NCBI RefSeq assembly: GCF_016765585.1
Contig: NZ_JAESWC010000018.1
Location: forward strand, 583,882 to 647,881
Direction of reading: 5' to 3'
DNA: 64,000 nucleotides
Origin: Clostridium rhizosphaerae
GTDB lineage: Bacteria; Bacillota; Clostridia; Clostridiales; Clostridiaceae
Shown: piece by piece, positions 54,003 through 62,432 of the stretch
Layout: the number at the start of each line of letters is the position of its first letter
Numbering within the stretch: position 1 is the first letter of the stretch
The notes under the pieces: model-generated
Databases searched by the model: none
The model's input: the letters and a program-made list of their open reading frames with translations, nothing else
What the model was told of the DNA's origin: nothing
Translations under genes and position numbers: made by a program

Positions 54003-54092
54003 GAAGTTAAAGGTCTAGGTAACCTTATATGGGTAGTTTACGTGCTGAAACAATCACATTAAACCCTCCAGTGCTTCAATGAAGGAGAAATT
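54003..54092 (+). promoter_or_regulatory. Possible structured leader of the phzF-like gene
   Basis: Hairpin AAGGT/ACCTT (54008-54024) is followed by GGGTAGTTTA, which can pair with TAAACCC. The adjacent CTCC can instead pair with GGAG of the ribosome site, next to a CTTC/GAAG stem. The two pairings compete, as in translational switches. The fold does not match a riboswitch that I know. Confidence 0.35.
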
Positions 54093-54959
54093 ATGGATTT
54101 CTATATTGTAGATGCTTTTACTGACAAACCTTTTGGCGGCAATACTGCCGGCGTTGTTTTATATAATAACTGTGATGAGGAATTAATGCAGAAAGTAGCT
54201 TCTGAACTTAAATTTTCAGAAACTGCTTTTATAAAACAATTATCTGCAGATACATTTTACATACGATATTTTACACCTAACTCTGAAATTGCTTTATGCG
54301 GTCACGCCACCATAGCCAGTTTTCATGTACTCAAATATTTAAATCTAGTACATAACAATAAAATTTATATTTTAAAAACAAACTCTGAGTTTTTATCTGT
54401 AGAGATACAAAATGATAATATTTTTATGGAAACCAGCATACCAAAATCAGGAGTCTGTTTAGAAAATGCATCAATTACAGCGCTAGCTAAAGCTATGGGA
54501 ATAGAAAACCATGATATAGGAGATCTTGACTTTTATTTAAAGCCTGAAATAATATCAACTGGACTTTATGATATAATGCTTCCAGTAAAAACATCACATA
54601 TCTTAAACAGTATGAAACCTGACTTTAAGGCTTTAGAACACTTATCTAAAATCCTTGAAGTTGTTGGAGTTCATGCCTTTACAATAAACAGTTCAGAATA
54701 TACTGCAAACTGCAGGAATTTTGCTCCACTATATCTGATTAATGAAGAGTGTGCTACAGGTACTTCAAATGCCTCTCTTACTTATTATCTATACAAAAAT
54801 AATGTTATTAAGGATTTTAATAGAAAATATATTTTCAGACAAGGTGAAGCTATGAATAGGCCATCAAATATATTAACAAAACTTATAGTCAGTAATAATA
54901 TACAAATATTAGTTGGCGGTACAGCTTCTATTATTTCAAAGGGTCAGCTGCTTTTATAA
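54093..54959 (+). CDS. PhzF-family isomerase/epimerase-like protein
   Basis: A 288-residue protein with the PhzF double barrel: VDAFTDKPFGGNTAGVVL, the catalytic Glu in LKFSETAF, ALCGHATIAS, and CATGTSNASL. PhzF itself isomerises a phenazine precursor; most family members have unknown substrates. GAAGGAGA precedes the ATG. Confidence 0.9.
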   Translation: MDFYIVDAFTDKPFGGNTAGVVLYNNCDEELMQKVASELKFSETAFIKQLSADTFYIRYFTPNSEIALCGHATIASFHVLKYLNLVHNNKIYILKTNSEFLSVEIQNDNIFMETSIPKSGVCLENASITALAKAMGIENHDIGDLDFYLKPEIISTGLYDIMLPVKTSHILNSMKPDFKALEHLSKILEVVGVHAFTINSSEYTANCRNFAPLYLINEECATGTSNASLTYYLYKNNVIKDFNRKYIFRQGEAMNRPSNILTKLIVSNNIQILVGGTASIISKGQLLL

Positions 54960-55025
54960 TATTATAACTTGTCAGTTATAGTAATTAACATTATAATGAT
55001 TGTAGCGAAGTTTCGGAGAGTGATT

Positions 55026-55628
55026 ATGTTGAAAGAAGATAATGAGAAAATGTTTAAATTAATAGAAGAAGTTTCGAATTATGAAGATATTAAGATTTCT
55101 GATATACCTTGTGTTGACCTTTACATGGATCAAGTTACGACTTTTTTTGATGAAAAACTTAAAAATCTAAAAAGAGACAATGATGAAAAAATACTAACTA
55201 AAACTATGATAAATAATTATGCTAAAGCAAAACTTTTGCTACCTGTGAAAGGAAAAAAATACTCAAAAGATCAGATGGTGCTTCTTGCACTTATTTACAA
55301 CTTAAAACAAACTCTTTCAATAAATGATACTGGTTTAGTTCTAGCCCCAATAATAAAAAAGCTTTCTTCCTCAAAGGAAAGCCAAATATTAGAAGAAATT
55401 TATAATACTTTTTTAGATATAAATAAAGTTCAAATGGAAGAGTTCAATCAATGGTTTAAAAATAAAATTGAACTTGTAAATAAAAAGTCTTTGGAAATAG
55501 AATCAAACGATGAAGACTTAGTTCAGCATATACTTACAGTCTTAATGCTTACAAGCTCAGCAAATATGCAAAAGAGAATGGCAGAAAAAATAATAGATGA
55601 TTATTTTAAACAAGTAAAAGAAGAGTAG
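55026..55628 (+). CDS. DUF1836 protein
   Basis: A 200-residue protein of the DUF1836 family, with a MerR-like helix-turn-helix segment (ILTKTMINNYAKAKLL, then KGKKYSKDQMVLLALIYNLK). It is found widely in Firmicutes and is likely a DNA-binding regulator. GGAGAG precedes the ATG at 55026; the 19-codon longer version lacks a site. The last residues KEE are encoded by a palindrome shared with the convergent gene. Confidence 0.85.
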   Translation: MLKEDNEKMFKLIEEVSNYEDIKISDIPCVDLYMDQVTTFFDEKLKNLKRDNDEKILTKTMINNYAKAKLLLPVKGKKYSKDQMVLLALIYNLKQTLSINDTGLVLAPIIKKLSSSKESQILEEIYNTFLDINKVQMEEFNQWFKNKIELVNKKSLEIESNDEDLVQHILTVLMLTSSANMQKRMAEKIIDDYFKQVKEE

Positions 55629-55661
55629 ATATCTTCTTAAAAAGATATCTACTCTTCTTTT
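55616..55661. terminator. 20-bp palindromic terminator containing both stop codons
   Basis: AAAAGAAGAGTAGATATCTT (55616-55635) and its exact complement (55642-55661) with a 6-base loop. The TAG stops of both convergent genes lie in mirror positions, so both proteins end in KEE. Confidence 0.95.
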
Positions 55662-56125
55662 TTGAAGAATCTTATCTGTATTTTAACTATCTTATTTGTA
55701 GCTCTAATAACGACAATGCTGCAGTTGAAACCTCTTTTGAATATGTCGTCAAGTAGTTCAGTAATATCTTTTTCCAAGCTTCCATAATCAATATTATTCT
55801 TATCTTTTAAAAAATACTTGCCAGACTTTTTATAAATATATAGGTTATCCCATTCCTTGATATTAAAATTTGTATTTTCTATATTAGAAATAAGACCTCT
55901 ATTTACAGCTATATTTAATAAGTTATTGTACTGACTATTAAGCTGGCTGTTTTCATAAGTCAGCTTCTCTAAACTGATTTCATTCTTCTGTTGTTTTAAT
56001 TTTTCTTCTTCAATATCTTCTAAAAGCTTTAGCTTTAAATCTTCCAATCTCTTAATTTCTTTTTCCTTATTCTTAACATAGTATTTGTTTAAGAACTTGA
56101 AATTGAAAAAATCATTATTTTTCAT
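55649..56125 (-). CDS. Coiled-coil protein, function unknown
   Basis: A 158-residue protein. Residues 15-75 form a charged coiled coil (EKEIKRLEDLKLKLLED ... LEKLTYENSQLN). The C-terminal half is a small alpha/beta region with YIYKKSGKYFLKD and CSIVVIRATNKIVKIQIRF. I do not recognise a family. The small protein at 56387 also has a coiled coil. Confidence 0.7.
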   Translation of the reverse strand: MKNNDFFNFKFLNKYYVKNKEKEIKRLEDLKLKLLEDIEEEKLKQQKNEISLEKLTYENSQLNSQYNNLLNIAVNRGLISNIENTNFNIKEWDNLYIYKKSGKYFLKDKNNIDYGSLEKDITELLDDIFKRGFNCSIVVIRATNKIVKIQIRFFKKEE

Positions 56126-56293
56126 ACTATCAACTCGCTTATTAAAATTTTGATATAATAATTTTAAGCTATTATACGATTATATATAGTATAATAGTTT
56201 TTACTAATAGATGATTAATAACCAGCACTTACTACAATTTCTTGATATATATTATAATAAACATCTTAATATAGACAAACAACTTCAACTATA

Positions 56294-56348
56294 AATTTAT
56301 ACAGCGTAAAAGGTGGTGAAGCTTAACTATCTTTCCTCTGTATAAATT
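56294..56348 (+). repeat. 11-bp inverted repeat with structured loop upstream of 56387
   Basis: AATTTATACAG and CTGTATAAATT are perfect arms around 33 bases; inside, AAAGG can pair with CTTT. It lies 39 bases upstream of the small coiled-coil gene. A leader RNA or an attenuator is possible. Confidence 0.4.
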
Positions 56349-56386
56349 AAGTTTTTGTATTGTTTATCTATAGATTGGAGTGTATT

Positions 56387-56677
56387 ATGGACGAATTTAA
56401 AGCTGCACTTAATTATATTTTTAAGAAAATAAAATTGTATATATTTAAATTTTACAATAGGTTATCATTTATATTCAATAAGCAAATTACACTGCAGAAA
56501 ATATATGAGCCTATCATTACAGATAAGCATAAAAAAGCTGAAGAACTTAAAAGCATACTAACTTATATAAAGAAAGAAAATGAAGCTACAAATAAAAAGC
56601 TTTTAAATTTATCAAAAGAAAACATCATTTTAAAGTCTAAAATATGTCTACTTCAAGATTTGCTGTTAAAGAAATAG
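56387..56677 (+). CDS. Small coiled-coil protein, function unknown
   Basis: A 96-residue basic protein. Residues 1-40 are amphipathic and Lys/Phe-rich (ALNYIFKKIKLYIFKFYNR), and residues 50-95 form a coiled coil (KAEELKSILTYIKKENEAT). GGAG supports the ATG at 56387. There is no recognisable family. Its stop lies inside the terminator shared with plsC. Confidence 0.6.
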   Translation: MDEFKAALNYIFKKIKLYIFKFYNRLSFIFNKQITLQKIYEPIITDKHKKAEELKSILTYIKKENEATNKKLLNLSKENIILKSKICLLQDLLLKK

Positions 56678-56714
56678 GATATTCCATAAAATAATTTTAC
56701 GGAATATCCTATTT
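56672..56714. terminator. Bidirectional terminator overlapping the stops of 56387 and plsC
   Basis: AAATAGGATATTCC and GGAATATCCTATTT are perfect 14-base arms. The + gene's TAG is within the left arm and the plsC stop touches the right end. Confidence 0.9.
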
Positions 56715-57433
56715 TATATTATATTATCTAAATTTTCTTGAATTATAGCCTTAATATTTTCCGACAAATTACTTTGTTCTTCCTTGGTAAGCCCTTTTGT
56801 TTCAATAGGTTTTGAAAATATAATATCTACTTTAGAAGCCTTAACTTTCTTTCCATTTTGCGCTTCAAAAATCTCATAGGTATTATTTATAGTAACTGGT
56901 ACTATAGCTACTCCGGCTTTAGTTGCAAGCTTCATTGCACCTTTTTTAAACTCACCCATGTCAGGACCCTTACTTCTTGTACCTTCAGGATAAATTACCA
57001 TTGAATATCCTTTCTTTAAATTCTCTACGCCTTGTATTATTGACCTAACAGAATCCCTTGGATCCTCTCTGTCCATAAATACGCAGTGAATTTGTTTCAT
57101 CCAATAGTTAACCCCTGGAAGCTTCATAAGTTCCTTTTTAGCAATAAAACCTATAGGCTTATTAACATATCCAAGCATCGCTAATATATCATAATTTGCC
57201 TGATGATTTCCTACAAAAACACAGCTTCCTTCTGGAATATTTTCTTCACCAATTAACTTAACAGTAGACCCTGTTACATCTACTAAGCTTTTTGCCAAAC
57301 TTTTAACTTCTTTAAACGCATAATTATCTATTTCTTCTTGAGTCATATTTTTCTTCAAAATTTCAAACTTAACTTTTTTAATATATAATTTTATTAAAAA
57401 ATAAATTCCATAAAAAACCCATAAATACGGCAT
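56714..57433 (-). CDS. plsC: 1-acyl-sn-glycerol-3-phosphate acyltransferase
   Basis: A 239-residue membrane-associated acyltransferase: an N-terminal helix, catalytic block GNHQANYDILAM (NHx4D), the FMDREDPRDS motif, PEGTRSKG and VPVTINN. It converts lysophosphatidate to phosphatidate. AGGAGG precedes the ATG. Confidence 0.94.
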   Translation of the reverse strand: MPYLWVFYGIYFLIKLYIKKVKFEILKKNMTQEEIDNYAFKEVKSLAKSLVDVTGSTVKLIGEENIPEGSCVFVGNHQANYDILAMLGYVNKPIGFIAKKELMKLPGVNYWMKQIHCVFMDREDPRDSVRSIIQGVENLKKGYSMVIYPEGTRSKGPDMGEFKKGAMKLATKAGVAIVPVTINNTYEIFEAQNGKKVKASKVDIIFSKPIETKGLTKEEQSNLSENIKAIIQENLDNII

Positions 57434-57554
57434 AACTTGTGATGTCCTCCTATAATATTAATTTTACATACTTATTATACAAATTACCCTTATTTATTGC
57501 AAGTAAATAGCGTATATGGTAGTATGTATAAATGTGATAAGGAGTTGATAAATA

Positions 57555-58412
57555 ATGCTTTGTTTTAAAAAACCACTTAAAATACTATCCATTATCTTAG
57601 TGTTTGCATTATTTTTTGCCGGCTGTCAAACTGTTAACTCCAGCGAAACCATTAATTCAAAAAATGCAGATAAGCTAATTATACATTATATCGATGTTGG
57701 GCAGGCTGACAGTATATTAGTCCAAGTAAATAGTAAAAATCTTCTTATAGATGCCGGAAATAATGATGATAAAGATAAAATAATATCCTATCTTCAAAAA
57801 CAAGGTGTTAAAACCTTAGATTATGTAGTTGCTACACATCCACATGAAGACCATATTGGCAGCATGAGTGCTGTTATTAAGAAGTTTTCTATAGGTGACT
57901 TTTATGCGCCAAAAGTAACAAATACTACTAAAACTTTTGAAAATATGATTACAGCACTTAATGGAAAAAAAGTAAAAATTGCAAAAGCTGGTGTAGAGCT
58001 CAATTTAGGTGAAAATGTGAAATGTGAAATGCTTGCACCTAACAGCAACAAATACGAAGATTTAAATAATTATTCTGCTGTAATTAAAATAACTTATGGC
58101 AATAATAAATTTCTATTCATGGGAGATGCAGAAAAGCTTAGCGAGAATGAAATTTTAAGCAAGAACTTTGATATATCTAGTGATGTGATAAAAATAGGGC
58201 ATCATGGGAGCAGTTCTTCTTCCAGTAAAGCATTTCTTGATAAAGTATCACCCAAAATAGCTGTTATAAGCTGTGGACGAAATAATGATTACGGCCATCC
58301 TCATAAAGAGACCCTGTCAGAATTAAAAAGCAGGAAGATAACAACCTATAGAACAGATATAGATGGAAGTATTATACTTATTTCTAATGGAAAAGAAATT
58401 AGCAAGCAATAA
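57555..58412 (+). CDS. MBL-fold lipoprotein (ComEC C-terminal-like hydrolase)
   Basis: A 285-residue lipoprotein: lipobox FAGC (Cys 23), then a metallo-beta-lactamase domain with DVGQADSIL, LIDAGNNDD, the metal motif THPHEDHIGS, FMGDAEK, and KIGHHGSSSS. It matches the competence-type ComEC hydrolase domain, which degrades the non-transforming DNA strand. As a free surface lipoprotein it may be a nuclease or phosphodiesterase. AAGGAG precedes the ATG. Confidence 0.88.
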   Translation: MLCFKKPLKILSIILVFALFFAGCQTVNSSETINSKNADKLIIHYIDVGQADSILVQVNSKNLLIDAGNNDDKDKIISYLQKQGVKTLDYVVATHPHEDHIGSMSAVIKKFSIGDFYAPKVTNTTKTFENMITALNGKKVKIAKAGVELNLGENVKCEMLAPNSNKYEDLNNYSAVIKITYGNNKFLFMGDAEKLSENEILSKNFDISSDVIKIGHHGSSSSSSKAFLDKVSPKIAVISCGRNNDYGHPHKETLSELKSRKITTYRTDIDGSIILISNGKEISKQ

Positions 58413-58450
58413 AACAAAGCTCAGCAAAATTTGCTGAGCTTTGTTTTATT
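58408..58450. terminator. Palindromic terminator containing both stop codons
   Basis: AATAAAACAAAGCTCAGC and its complement form a near-continuous 43-base palindrome. The TAA stops of the MBL gene and the convergent chemoreceptor fusion gene are mirror images in the two arms. Confidence 0.93.
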
Positions 58451-60896
58451 CTTTCCAAATATCTGAAAAACTTATAATATTAAGCGGATGTACCTTTAAA
58501 CCTTTTACCTTCTCATTATATGCATAAGAAACACATATATTTGATAATGGTATCCACGCTGAATCCTCCATAATTATGTTTTCTAAATTACATAATATTT
58601 CTTTATACTTATATGGATTTCTAGTCTTTTTTGCTTCATCTACCAACTCGAGAAGTTTAGGATTATTATATCTGCTTCTATTAGAAGAATTATTTATGTC
58701 TATAAGAGGCTCTATAAAGTTATCAGCTGTACCTGAATCTCCAAGCCATCCATAGGTAAATAAATCACTTTTCTTAAATGATTCTTCATCATAATACTTA
58801 TCACCATTTACTTCTAAAATCTTTAGTTCTATTCCTATTTCTCTTAAGTTTTCTTTTAAAATTTGTGCTAGTCTAGAATGAAAAGTTGAATTCCCTCCAT
58901 TGGCCGCAATTTGCAAGGTTAATGATCCAGAATTTATTCCGCTTCTTTTCATTAGTTCTTTAGCCTTACTTATATTTCGATTATATGTCATTAAATTATT
59001 ATTACTTAAAATGCTGTTTGGGAATGCCCCCTCACATATTACCTCAAATCCTCCCAAAGCTTCTTGTATAACTTTCTCTTTATCAATACAATAATTTAAA
59101 GCTTGTCTAGCTTCTTTGCTTTTGATTATTGGATTATTACTTCTATAATTAAAAGCAATAAATCTTATTCCAATACATTCTGCTAAATCAATATTATATC
59201 CTTTCTCTCTTATTTTACTTGCATTAGAAGCATTCGCAGTAATATAGTCAAGCTCTCCACTTACAAAACTTTCAAAGGAATCTTCAATATCACAAAAAAC
59301 TCTTATATTATCAATTAATGCTTCACCTAAAGCATACCCTTCGAATTTTTCCAAAACAATCTCTTTTTTCTGTTTATCAAAACTTACAAACTTATATGGT
59401 CCTGCTCCAATAGGTTTTATTTCTACATTGTCAAACTCTTCCTTTGGAAGTATTGCACAAGAACAATGAGCTAAATTATTAATAAATGAGCTGTATGGAA
59501 ATTCAAGAATAATTTTAAGACTATAATCACCATTTATTTTAATACCTGAAACTTCATTTGCTATTCCGTTATAAAAATCTTCTGCACCTTTAACCATAGA
59601 TAAAAACCATCTGTTAGGAGAATTATGTTTTCTGCTTAGAAGCCTTTCATAACTGTATTTAATATCACTTGCGGTTATATTTCTTCCGTTATGGAACTTC
59701 ATATTTTTTCTCAAATTAAAACTCCAAGTTACATTATCACTTTCAATATGCCAAGTCTTTGCTATAGCACTTACAACCTCTGTCCCAGGACCAAACTGAA
59801 CTAATCCTAAATTAATCGGTGTTAAAATATTTGAATCATTAATTTGAGTAGCCATAGATGGATCTAATGTCCTAAGAGTTGACGCTGTCATCTTAAATTC
59901 TGTTTTAGCTGTAGACTTATCTATATTATCTATTGCAGACAGTTGATTTAAATTTGAAATAGTCCCTTTTAAATTGTTTAATGCAGCTTTTTGTCTATCT
60001 GCATTCACAGAAATATTTTCATTAAATGACTTTACCTTTTCTGATACCTGCACCATTTCATCAATAACAGAAATTAGATATTGATTTTTATCAGCCTGAT
60101 CCCTCACAGCATTACTTATTTGAGAAGAAATATCCTTAGTTCTTTCAACTGATTGCATCATATCATTTATGGCTTGGCCAGCATTTTCTGCAATAGAAGT
60201 ACTCTCAAGAACCTTTTCTGTTCCATTTATAATTATATTTAAAGTTTCCTCAGTAACTTTAGTGATATCAGAAACTATACTGTCTATTTCGTCCGCAGAT
60301 TTGGAACTGTTTTCTGCAAGTTTTTTAACTTCTCCTGCAACGACAGCGAAACCTTTTCCTGCCTCTCCTGCCCTAGCAGCTTCAATATTCGCATTTAACG
60401 AAAGCAGATGAGTTGTTTTTGCTATGCCTTTAATAGTATCTAGTATACCTTTTATTTTGTTAGATTTATCAGAAAGCTCTAAAATTGTACCCTTCATATT
60501 TTCAACTGTATTTTGTACATTCTCTATACTTGTTATTACATTATTAACAGACACTTGTCCATTTTTTGCTTTTTCTAATGTATCCTCTATAACCTTCATA
60601 GTTTCATCAACTCCAGCATTAACCTCTTCTGAAAAGGCTCCAACCTCTGATGAAACATTTACTGTCTTCATAATATGATCACTATGCTTTTCCATTTCAA
60701 TATTAATATCAGCAACAGACTTTAATAGTATTTCCGTAACTTCTAGCGCTTCTTCAGCTTCATTCGAAACTCTTTTAGCAATTAAATTCTGATAAACTTG
60801 CTTATTTACATTACTTGATTCTTTTGTATCCCTTATTTCCTGAGTAAAAGTTATTAATTCTTCTGTATTACCTTCCTTTTTCCTGCTAAAAAGCAT
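58446..60896 (-). CDS. Cytoplasmic chemoreceptor fused to an oligopeptide-binding (SBP_bac_5) domain
   Basis: An 816-residue fusion. Residues about 60-325 are a methyl-accepting signalling domain with [20 protein letters not shown] and a hairpin of heptads. Residues about 340-816 are a type 5 solute-binding domain ([65 protein letters not shown]). No transmembrane helix or signal peptide is visible, so both parts are cytoplasmic: an internal peptide or nickel-chelate sensor for chemotaxis is likely. AGGGGG precedes the ATG. Confidence 0.9.
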   Translation of the reverse strand: MLFSRKKEGNTEELITFTQEIRDTKESSNVNKQVYQNLIAKRVSNEAEEALEVTEILLKSVADINIEMEKHSDHIMKTVNVSSEVGAFSEEVNAGVDETMKVIEDTLEKAKNGQVSVNNVITSIENVQNTVENMKGTILELSDKSNKIKGILDTIKGIAKTTHLLSLNANIEAARAGEAGKGFAVVAGEVKKLAENSSKSADEIDSIVSDITKVTEETLNIIINGTEKVLESTSIAENAGQAINDMMQSVERTKDISSQISNAVRDQADKNQYLISVIDEMVQVSEKVKSFNENISVNADRQKAALNNLKGTISNLNQLSAIDNIDKSTAKTEFKMTASTLRTLDPSMATQINDSNILTPINLGLVQFGPGTEVVSAIAKTWHIESDNVTWSFNLRKNMKFHNGRNITASDIKYSYERLLSRKHNSPNRWFLSMVKGAEDFYNGIANEVSGIKINGDYSLKIILEFPYSSFINNLAHCSCAILPKEEFDNVEIKPIGAGPYKFVSFDKQKKEIVLEKFEGYALGEALIDNIRVFCDIEDSFESFVSGELDYITANASNASKIREKGYNIDLAECIGIRFIAFNYRSNNPIIKSKEARQALNYCIDKEKVIQEALGGFEVICEGAFPNSILSNNNLMTYNRNISKAKELMKRSGINSGSLTLQIAANGGNSTFHSRLAQILKENLREIGIELKILEVNGDKYYDEESFKKSDLFTYGWLGDSGTADNFIEPLIDINNSSNRSRYNNPKLLELVDEAKKTRNPYKYKEILCNLENIIMEDSAWIPLSNICVSYAYNEKVKGLKVHPLNIISFSDIWKE

Positions 60897-61055
60897 TCCT
60901 AATTCCCCCTAATTTCTATTTTCTCATAATTTATGTATAAAATTTATCAATATATTTTATAAAACAACAAATTTAATTCCTATATCCTATATAATATCAT
61001 ATTTTCTAACAATTCACTATATAAACACAAATGTATTAATAAGATAATTATAGTA

Positions 61056-61099
61056 AAAAGGCTAAAGTAAGAATAATTTAAATTCCACTTTAGCCTTTC
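61056..61099 (-). terminator. Terminator of the sigma-factor operon
   Basis: AAAGGCTAAAGT and ACTTTAGCCTTT arms, immediately after the last gene. Confidence 0.88.
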
Positions 61100-61100
61100 T

Positions 61101-61613
61101 CTAACGCTGTGATTTGTTTCTAAATAATAAATAAATACCAACTAATATAAATACAAGCGGTATCAAATACATACTCATATAAGATTTTATTAAATTATAA
61201 AGTCCAAAACTTCTCAGAACTCTATTAGTCAATGCTAATGCTCCTAATGCAACTAATGTCCATCCAACAATAATCCATACATTCTTTTTAATTCCTTCTG
61301 TATTATAGCTATTATTAAATGATGAATTTGCATTTAGCTTTCTAAATATAAAATCTTCATCCTGTATAACCTCACCATTATCTAATCTTTTTGCTGTATT
61401 AATTGTATCAAAGAATACATAAAGCCAAATAGGTATTTTGACTAAGCCTGTTAAAAACCCTAAACCTACAATTGAAAATAAAGGATCTATAAGCATAAAT
61501 ATTGCCAGAGTCTCTACACCTTTAATTACAAGTCCTAAATACATATACCCTACACCTGGAAATAAAGCTAGTAGATACGTTAAAAAATTATTTCTTCTAT
61601 TCATTTTATTCAC
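61101..61613 (-). CDS. Four-helix membrane protein of the sigma-factor operon
   Basis: A 170-residue protein. An N-terminal pair of helices (YLLALFPGVGYMYLG, then a second at 35-60) resembles TM2-type proteins. A soluble linker carries NGEVIQDEDF, and two further helices are C-terminal. Function unknown. Its ATG overlaps the upstream stop (ATGA), so it is co-translated with the putative anti-sigma protein. Confidence 0.75.
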   Translation of the reverse strand: MNKMNRRNNFLTYLLALFPGVGYMYLGLVIKGVETLAIFMLIDPLFSIVGLGFLTGLVKIPIWLYVFFDTINTAKRLDNGEVIQDEDFIFRKLNANSSFNNSYNTEGIKKNVWIIVGWTLVALGALALTNRVLRSFGLYNLIKSYMSMYLIPLVFILVGIYLLFRNKSQR

Positions 61614-61909
61614 TCTCCCATTATGATTCTTTGCACATCATTTTTGTAATTATAGTCCATTGTAAGCACCTGGCTGATAACCTTATATTTAAAATCTGCA
61701 ATTTTGAATTGTATATCAGAAGTATACAGCACCATAGCGATTACCCCTGAAAGTATTAAGCTTACTGCTATAGGTTTTATATTCTCTCTTTTTGTAAAAC
61801 TATTCTTATGAAGCTTTTCAATCAATCTTTGATTATAGTCGCTGCTTGGCTCAAATTTATTAAAGGTTCCAAATATGGCTTCATCTATACTGTCTCGTTT
61901 TTCCTGCAT
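61610..61909 (-). CDS. Putative anti-sigma factor, single transmembrane helix
   Basis: A 99-residue protein: a cytoplasmic N-terminus (about 1-40), one helix (about 44-62, PIAVSLILSGVIAMVLY) and a short outside tail. It lacks the zinc HxxxCxxC motif. The role is inferred from position: its start overlaps the sigma-factor gene by 25 bases. GGAGGG precedes the ATG. Confidence 0.6.
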   Translation of the reverse strand: MQEKRDSIDEAIFGTFNKFEPSSDYNQRLIEKLHKNSFTKRENIKPIAVSLILSGVIAMVLYTSDIQFKIADFKYKVISQVLTMDYNYKNDVQRIIMGE

Positions 61910-62427
61910 AGCACATATCCCTCCTTTTCAAATTCTATTTTTAGTTTTTGCTTAGCCCTATATATTCTTCCTTCTACGGCTTTTTCTGAAATATTTAGTA
62001 TACTTCCTATTTCTTTTTGTGTTAAACCTATATAGTAATACAATACAATAACCTTCTTCATTTCTTCAGGGAGATTTATAATACACTGCCTTATATAGCT
62101 TTTATCATCTAGGTCTTCGTCTTTATATGTCTGCATATTCCAAAGTCCTGATAAAAAACCTTTAATACTTCTTTTTCTTTTATAATCCATACACTTAGAT
62201 AAACTTATACGATATATATAAGTTGAAATGGAGCAATCTCCCCTAAAATTTCTAATACTATTATATAAACTTAAAAAAACCTCCTGAGATAAATCTTCTG
62301 CTTCGCTATAATCTCTTGTATAGGTATAACAAAGTGAGATAACCTTTCTTTTAAATCTATTAACTATTTCTAAAAAGCACTGTTCATCCTTGCTTTTCAA
62401 ACCATCTATTAATTCAAATTCATCCAA
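61885..62427 (-). CDS. ECF-type RNA polymerase sigma factor
   Basis: A 180-residue sigma-70 family factor: region 2 with RDYSEAEDLSQEVFLSLY and STYIYRISLSKCMDYKRK; region 4 with LPEEMKKVIVLYYY and the helix-turn-helix LTQKEIGSILNISEKAVEGRIYRAKQKL. I place the start at the TTG at 62427, eight bases behind AGGAG; the GTG three codons upstream overlaps that site. It lies between a DUF4097 protein and a likely anti-sigma factor. Confidence 0.9.
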   Translation of the reverse strand: MDEFELIDGLKSKDEQCFLEIVNRFKRKVISLCYTYTRDYSEAEDLSQEVFLSLYNSIRNFRGDCSISTYIYRISLSKCMDYKRKRSIKGFLSGLWNMQTYKDEDLDDKSYIRQCIINLPEEMKKVIVLYYYIGLTQKEIGSILNISEKAVEGRIYRAKQKLKIEFEKEGYVLCRKNETV

Positions 62428-62432
62428 TACTA

